Source: Pseudomonadota bacterium
Lineage (GTDB): Bacteria; Desulfobacterota; Desulfobacteria; Desulfobacterales; RPRI01
Assembly (NCBI GenBank): GCA_018819005.1
Contig: JAHJQU010000497.1
Coordinates: 1 to 8,318 of the forward strand
Reading direction: 5' to 3'
Length of the DNA stretch: 8,318 nucleotides
Shown: positions 5,981 to 8,318 of the stretch, piece after piece
Numbering within the stretch: position 1 is the stretch's first letter
Layout: every line of letters begins with the position of its first letter
Made by a program: the position numbers and the translations under genes
The notes under the pieces: model-generated
The model's database searches: none
Seen by the model: only the letters and a program-made list of their open reading frames with translations
What the model was told of the DNA's origin: nothing

Positions 5981-6209
5981 TTACCCACCGACTGAGTTAA
6001 TACTTCCCCGGCATAGTTCCATGCGAAAGCGTTTTATAAGCGGATAAAGATAGACGTCTTTAATGCTTCCGTGAAACAAATGATCATGCCCTTTTTTGGC
6101 TGGGCCTCTGGTTTGGCCGACGCAGATCCAGTTGGCGGCTCGGTAGCAAGTTGCCTGGAAACGATTCTTTTCCACGAAGGCTTCAAGGAGATAGATGGGA
6201 TGGTGATAG
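5981..6209 (-). pseudogene. C-terminal fragment of a DUF4338 (DruA-like) protein
   Basis: Minus-strand translation from about 6209 reads YHHPIYLLEAFVEKNRF, then ATCYRAANWICVGQTRG, then GSIKDVYLYPLIKRFRMELC, ending at a TAA (5981-5983). It carries the signature of DUF4338: 'LLETFVd..rF.GTcYrAANW..vG.T.GR' followed by 'K.vyvYPL'. This domain is found in DruA of Druantia defence systems, but far more often next to or fused with transposases. Only about 75 residues remain; the frame extended upstream is antisense to an amidase fragment and is not part of the protein. Given the transposase remnant just downstream on the same strand, an insertion-sequence origin is more likely than a defence island. 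Confidence 0.7.
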
Positions 6210-6476
6210 GTCGTTGGCTTTGGCGGCAGGCCTCTGGGCGAATGTGGAGAGTCACCCATGGAAAACCAGTACGCGGAGCTTTCCGTAAGCGCCATTAGGG
6301 ACGCCCGCCCGCACTGGCAGTCAGAAAACCACCTCTTCAAGCTGCTGCACCGGGGTTAGACCGGGTGTATCAACTCCGGGGATGACGAGGAGGGTGCTGC
6401 CCAGTGTCCGTACGAGTTCTACCACACCTGGATCAAAGACCCCCGGAAGGCTCGCGAGAATGTTGAGAAATTCACC
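6210..6476 (+). pseudogene. amiE: C-terminal fragment of a second, divergent aliphatic amidase
   Basis: From 6210 the frame reads VVGFGGRPLGECGESPMENQ, continuing YAELSVSAIRDAR, HLFKLLHRG, CPYEFYHTWIKDPRKAR and NVEKFT. This aligns with AmiE residues about 257-330 (compare NQYAELSVSAIRDAR and CPYEFYRTWITDPKKAQ in the intact gene at 4421-5452). The fragment lacks all catalytic residues and has TAG (6357-6359) where the intact protein has Tyr in LHRGYTG. Codon use is more GC-rich than in the intact gene, and the proteins differ at many sites, so it is not a recent duplicate. It is joined to the antisense DUF4338 fragment at about 6209/6210 and to the truncated decarboxylase-family gene at about 6476. 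It is non-functional. Confidence 0.88.
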
Positions 6477-6585
6477 ATGCAAACACCGCCGCATAATACT
6501 CGAAGAACTTCTTTGCCAATTCAGGTGCATCTTTGCCGATTTCTTCAAATTTCGAAAGATCTTCTGGGTTATAATATGATTCCAT
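6472..6585 (-). pseudogene. 5' fragment of a carboxymuconolactone decarboxylase-family gene
   Basis: A minus-strand ATG at 6585 opens MESYYNPEDLSKFEEIGKDA, continuing PELAKKFFEYYAAVFA, then Trp and a TGA at 6474-6472. The sequence matches the N-terminus of AhpD-like carboxymuconolactone decarboxylase-family proteins of roughly 100-130 residues. Their CxxC core should follow shortly after, but it is missing, because the frame runs into the antisense side of the amidase fragment at about 6477. The ribosome binding site AAAGGA is intact 12 nt upstream (minus strand), and the start is thus well defined. The ISL3-type IS begins 20 bases further upstream, so both promoter and 3' end have been damaged. 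Such proteins are usually small redox or peroxidase-like enzymes; the role here is unknown. Confidence 0.72.
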
Positions 6586-6604
6586 GAATATTATATCCTT
6601 TTTT

Positions 6605-6632
6605 GGCTCCTCGCTAAAATGTATGGGTAACC
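6605..6632 (+). repeat. Left terminal inverted repeat of the ISL3-family IS
   Basis: The outer 11 bases (GGCTCCTCGCT) are identical to the inverted right end, and the inner TGGGTA.CC matches with one change. The middle eight bases differ, so the left end has drifted. Confidence 0.8.
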
Positions 6633-6692
6633 TGATTCAGGACTTGATAGATACCCGTCATCAAAAGATGGAGGAGGTTAAGACGGATCACT

Positions 6693-7902
6693 ATGAGAGA
6701 TACGGAACTGTTTCAGTTGGCATTGGGTTTGACGTAGCCATGGCATGTGGTGTCGTGTGAATTTGATTTGGATAAACGTCGTCTGGACGTTGAGATTGAT
6801 TTCCCCCGGGACAGTGTGTTTGCCTGTCCAAGCTGCGGCAGAGAGGGATGCAGTGCATACGACACGGAGCGGCACGAATGGCGGCATTTGAAATTCTTCC
6901 AGCACGAGGCCTATCCTGGCAGCCCGTGTTCCCCGTGTGAATTGTGGGGATTGTGGCATCAAGACCATGGAGGTTCCATGGGCTCTTTCGGGGAGCGGTT
7001 TTATCTTGTTGTTTGAGGCGCTCATTATGATGATGGCCAAGGCGATGCCGGTAAAATCCATTGCCGATATTGTCAAAGAGCATGACACCCGACTCTGGCG
7101 GGTTTTGAATCACTATGTTCATGAATCACGTAAGGAATCCGATTTTTCTGCTGTGACGCAAGTTGGTGTCGATGAGACATCCAGTAATCGTGGTCATAAT
7201 TATGTTAGCCTGTTTGTGGACATGAAGTCTTCATGCAGGTCTTTTCCACCGAGGGGAAGGATGCATCGACCCTGGAGCGATTCAGGGCCGATTTGGAAGC
7301 ACATCATGGTGATCCCTAAATATCCCGAGGTTTGTTGCGACATGCCCCCTGCCTTCATAAGCGGCGTTGAGAAGCATTTTCCGGAAGCCCGCACGACCTT
7401 CAAGTTTCATGTCCTAAAGATCCTCAATGAGGCAGTGGATGAAGTGCGACGTCAGGAGCAGCAGAGTCGTCCGGAGTTGAAAAGAACCCTCTACATCTGG
7501 CTAAAAAACCCCGAGAATCTCAAGGAGAATCATGCAACAACCTTGGAGACTCTCCAGATCAAGAAGCTGAATCTGAAAACGGCCCGTGCCTACCACATTC
7601 GCTTAAACTTCCAAGAGTTCTGGAACCAACCGCTACAGGAGGCGGAGACCTTCTTGAAGAGGTGGTACTTCTGGGCCACCCACCGCTGCTTGGAGCCCAT
7701 GAAAGAGGCTGCATACACCCATCGTCACTGGGATGGCATCCCGAGATGATTTACGTCAAGGATTAACAATGGCATTTTTGAGGGAATCAACAGCCTCATC
7801 CAAGCCGCTAAAGCCAAGGCCTGGGGATACCGCACCATGAAGAACCTTATCACCATGATCTACCTCATCGGAGGTAAACTAGAATTTAGGCTACCCACCT
7901 GA
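6693..7902 (+). pseudogene. ISL3-family transposase, broken by about five lesions
   Basis: The cut-and-paste DDE transposase of the surrounding IS can be followed from ATG 6693 to TGA 7900-7902, about 400 codons, normal for the family. N-terminal zinc-binding motifs are visible: CPSCG near 6825 and, after a frameshift, VNCGDCGIKTMEVPWA. Catalytic positions are Asp in VGVDETSSNRG, Asp in CCDMPPAF and Glu in FEGINSLIQAAKAK. Lesions: TAG at 6735-6737 in 'LT*PWHV'; one extra base near 6915; a one-base loss near 7233; a one-base gain near 7317 that restores frame; and TGA at 7747-7749 replacing Trp in 'HWDGI.RWFTSR'. The region between the last two frameshifts reads cleanly in frame 0 (STEGKDASTLERFRADLEAHHGDP region). 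No functional protein is expected. Confidence 0.9.
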
Positions 7903-7916
7903 AACAGCGAGGAGCC
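7889..7916 (+). repeat. Right terminal inverted repeat of the ISL3-family IS
   Basis: The 28-bp end starts GGCTACCCACCTGAAA and contains the transposase stop. It is the inverted partner of 6605-6632 and is closely related to the solo end at 3001-3028. Confidence 0.85.
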
Positions 7917-7917
7917 G

Positions 7918-8318
7918 TTTTACAACTCATTGGGACCGAAGAAGAGCAAGAAGATTGAGCTTGCGGTAATGGACATGTGGAAAGCCTTTGAGAAATCGAC
8001 GAGGAAGAATGTTCCCCAAGCGGCGATCCTGTACGACAAGTTTCACGTTATGAGGCATCTGGGAGATGCATTGGACAAGATAAGGAAAATGGAATACGGG
8101 CGTCTTTCCGGGAAAAATCGGTCATACATCAAGGGACAGAAGTATACGCTTTTGTCGAACCGTGAGAACCTCACGCTTGACGGTCGCAAGGCATTAAAAA
8201 AACTGCTGGGGGCTAATAAACGGCTCAATACAGCTTATGTTTTAAGAGAATCCTTTGGGCAGCTCTGGAGCTATCAGACGGAAGGCTGGGCACGACGGTT
8301 CTTCGACAACTGGAAGGA
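7918..8318 (+). pseudogene. Second ISL3-family transposase, 5' end cut by the IS, 3' end outside the window
   Basis: The frame is open from the IS boundary to the window end (about 133 codons): FYNSLGPKKSKKIELAVMDM, then WKAFEKS, then AAILYDKFHVMRHLGDALDK, then GQKYTLLSNRENLTL and RRFFDNWK. This is the C-terminal half of another ISL3-type transposase ('f..LG.kk...I..avmDMWK.F...A.il.DkFHV..hl..ALD'), with the second catalytic Asp in AVMDMW. It differs clearly from the transposase at 6693-7902. Family-like sequence begins within two bases of the IS right end (7916), so the IS appears to sit inside this gene, yet the missing 5' half is not on the other side of the IS. It is probably non-functional, because it lacks the N-terminal DNA-binding region and first catalytic Asp. 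Confidence 0.82.

Larger units (their letters stand above)
6605..7916 (+). mobile_element. ISL3-family insertion sequence (about 1312 bp), inactive
   Basis: The element is bounded by 28-bp imperfect inverted repeats. The left end (6605-6632) starts GGCTCCTCGCT and ends TGGGTAACC; the right end (7889-7916), read inward, starts GGCTCCTCGCT and ends TGGGTAGCC. It encodes one ISL3-type transposase whose stop lies inside the right repeat, as is usual for the family. The flanking 8-mers (CCTTTTTT and GTTTTACA) do not match, so no target duplication is left. Either one flank was lost after insertion or the two ends were rearranged. Confidence 0.85.

Noticed and set aside
5981..6209. Druantia defence system
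   Set aside because: Only a C-terminal piece of a DruA-like protein exists, no other Druantia gene is present, and a transposase remnant lies beside it.
6071..6298. Plus-strand ORF with MVIGRWLWRQ
   Set aside because: Mostly the shadow of the DUF4338 fragment, and its last part is the wrong frame of the amidase fragment.
5981..6340. 119-aa minus-strand ORF as one gene
   Set aside because: Its first third is antisense to the amidase fragment; only the part below about 6209 is real DUF4338-like sequence.
7747..7749. TGA at a conserved Trp codon as evidence for UGA=Trp recoding
   Set aside because: The same reading frame carries a TAG and several frameshifts, so simple decay explains it. AmiE-type and other genes here also use ordinary stops, including TGA for the oxidoreductase at 174-176.
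6597..7924. 8-bp target duplication flanking the ISL3-family IS
   Set aside because: CCTTTTTT and GTTTTACA do not match; the shared T-runs are low complexity.

Overview
The window looks like a chromosomal accessory region of an anaerobic Firmicute, probably a Clostridia/Peptococcaceae-type organism. This is an inference from very strong Shine-Dalgarno sequences (AAAGGAGGGG), an AT-rich background, a sigma-54 activator, an old-yellow-enzyme type reductase and many decayed insertion sequences. No rRNA, tRNA or CRISPR array is visible.

Layout. 3-176: the 3' end of an NADH:flavin oxidoreductase (+). 309-2510 (-): a one-protein amide sensor and activator, in which an AmiC-like ligand-binding domain is fused to an NtrC-type AAA+ sigma-54 activation domain and a Fis-type HTH. 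2511-3808: a 1.3-kb non-coding stretch with dyads near the regulator start, a GC-rich island, a solo ISL3-type right end, a pair of 15-bp repeats, a good -24/-12 promoter match at 3236-3251, and a 189-bp MITE-like palindromic insert at 3459-3647. 3809-4303: amiS, a six-helix AmiS/UreI amide or urea channel. 4421-5452: amiE, an aliphatic amidase with its whole catalytic set.

5453-8318 is a graveyard. In order it holds a 19-bp inverted repeat just after amiE; antisense remnants of a transposase and of a DUF4338/DruA-like protein; the C-terminal fragment of a second, different amidase; the first 37 codons of a carboxymuconolactone decarboxylase-family gene (-), cut at the amidase fragment; a complete but dead ISL3-family IS (6605-7916) with both terminal repeats and a transposase carrying about five lesions; and a second ISL3-type transposase broken at the IS boundary and running off the window.

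How it works together (inference). Short-chain amides would enter through AmiS and be hydrolysed by AmiE to carboxylate and ammonia. In Pseudomonas aeruginosa the AmiC sensor holds the antiterminator AmiR until amide binds. Here the same kind of sensor is fused to a sigma-54 activator, and a sigma-54 promoter lies upstream of amiSE. Amide sensing would thus be wired directly to sigma-54 transcription in one polypeptide. The leader between promoter and amiS is long and carries an insertion, and the flanks show repeated IS activity, so whether the circuit still works is open.
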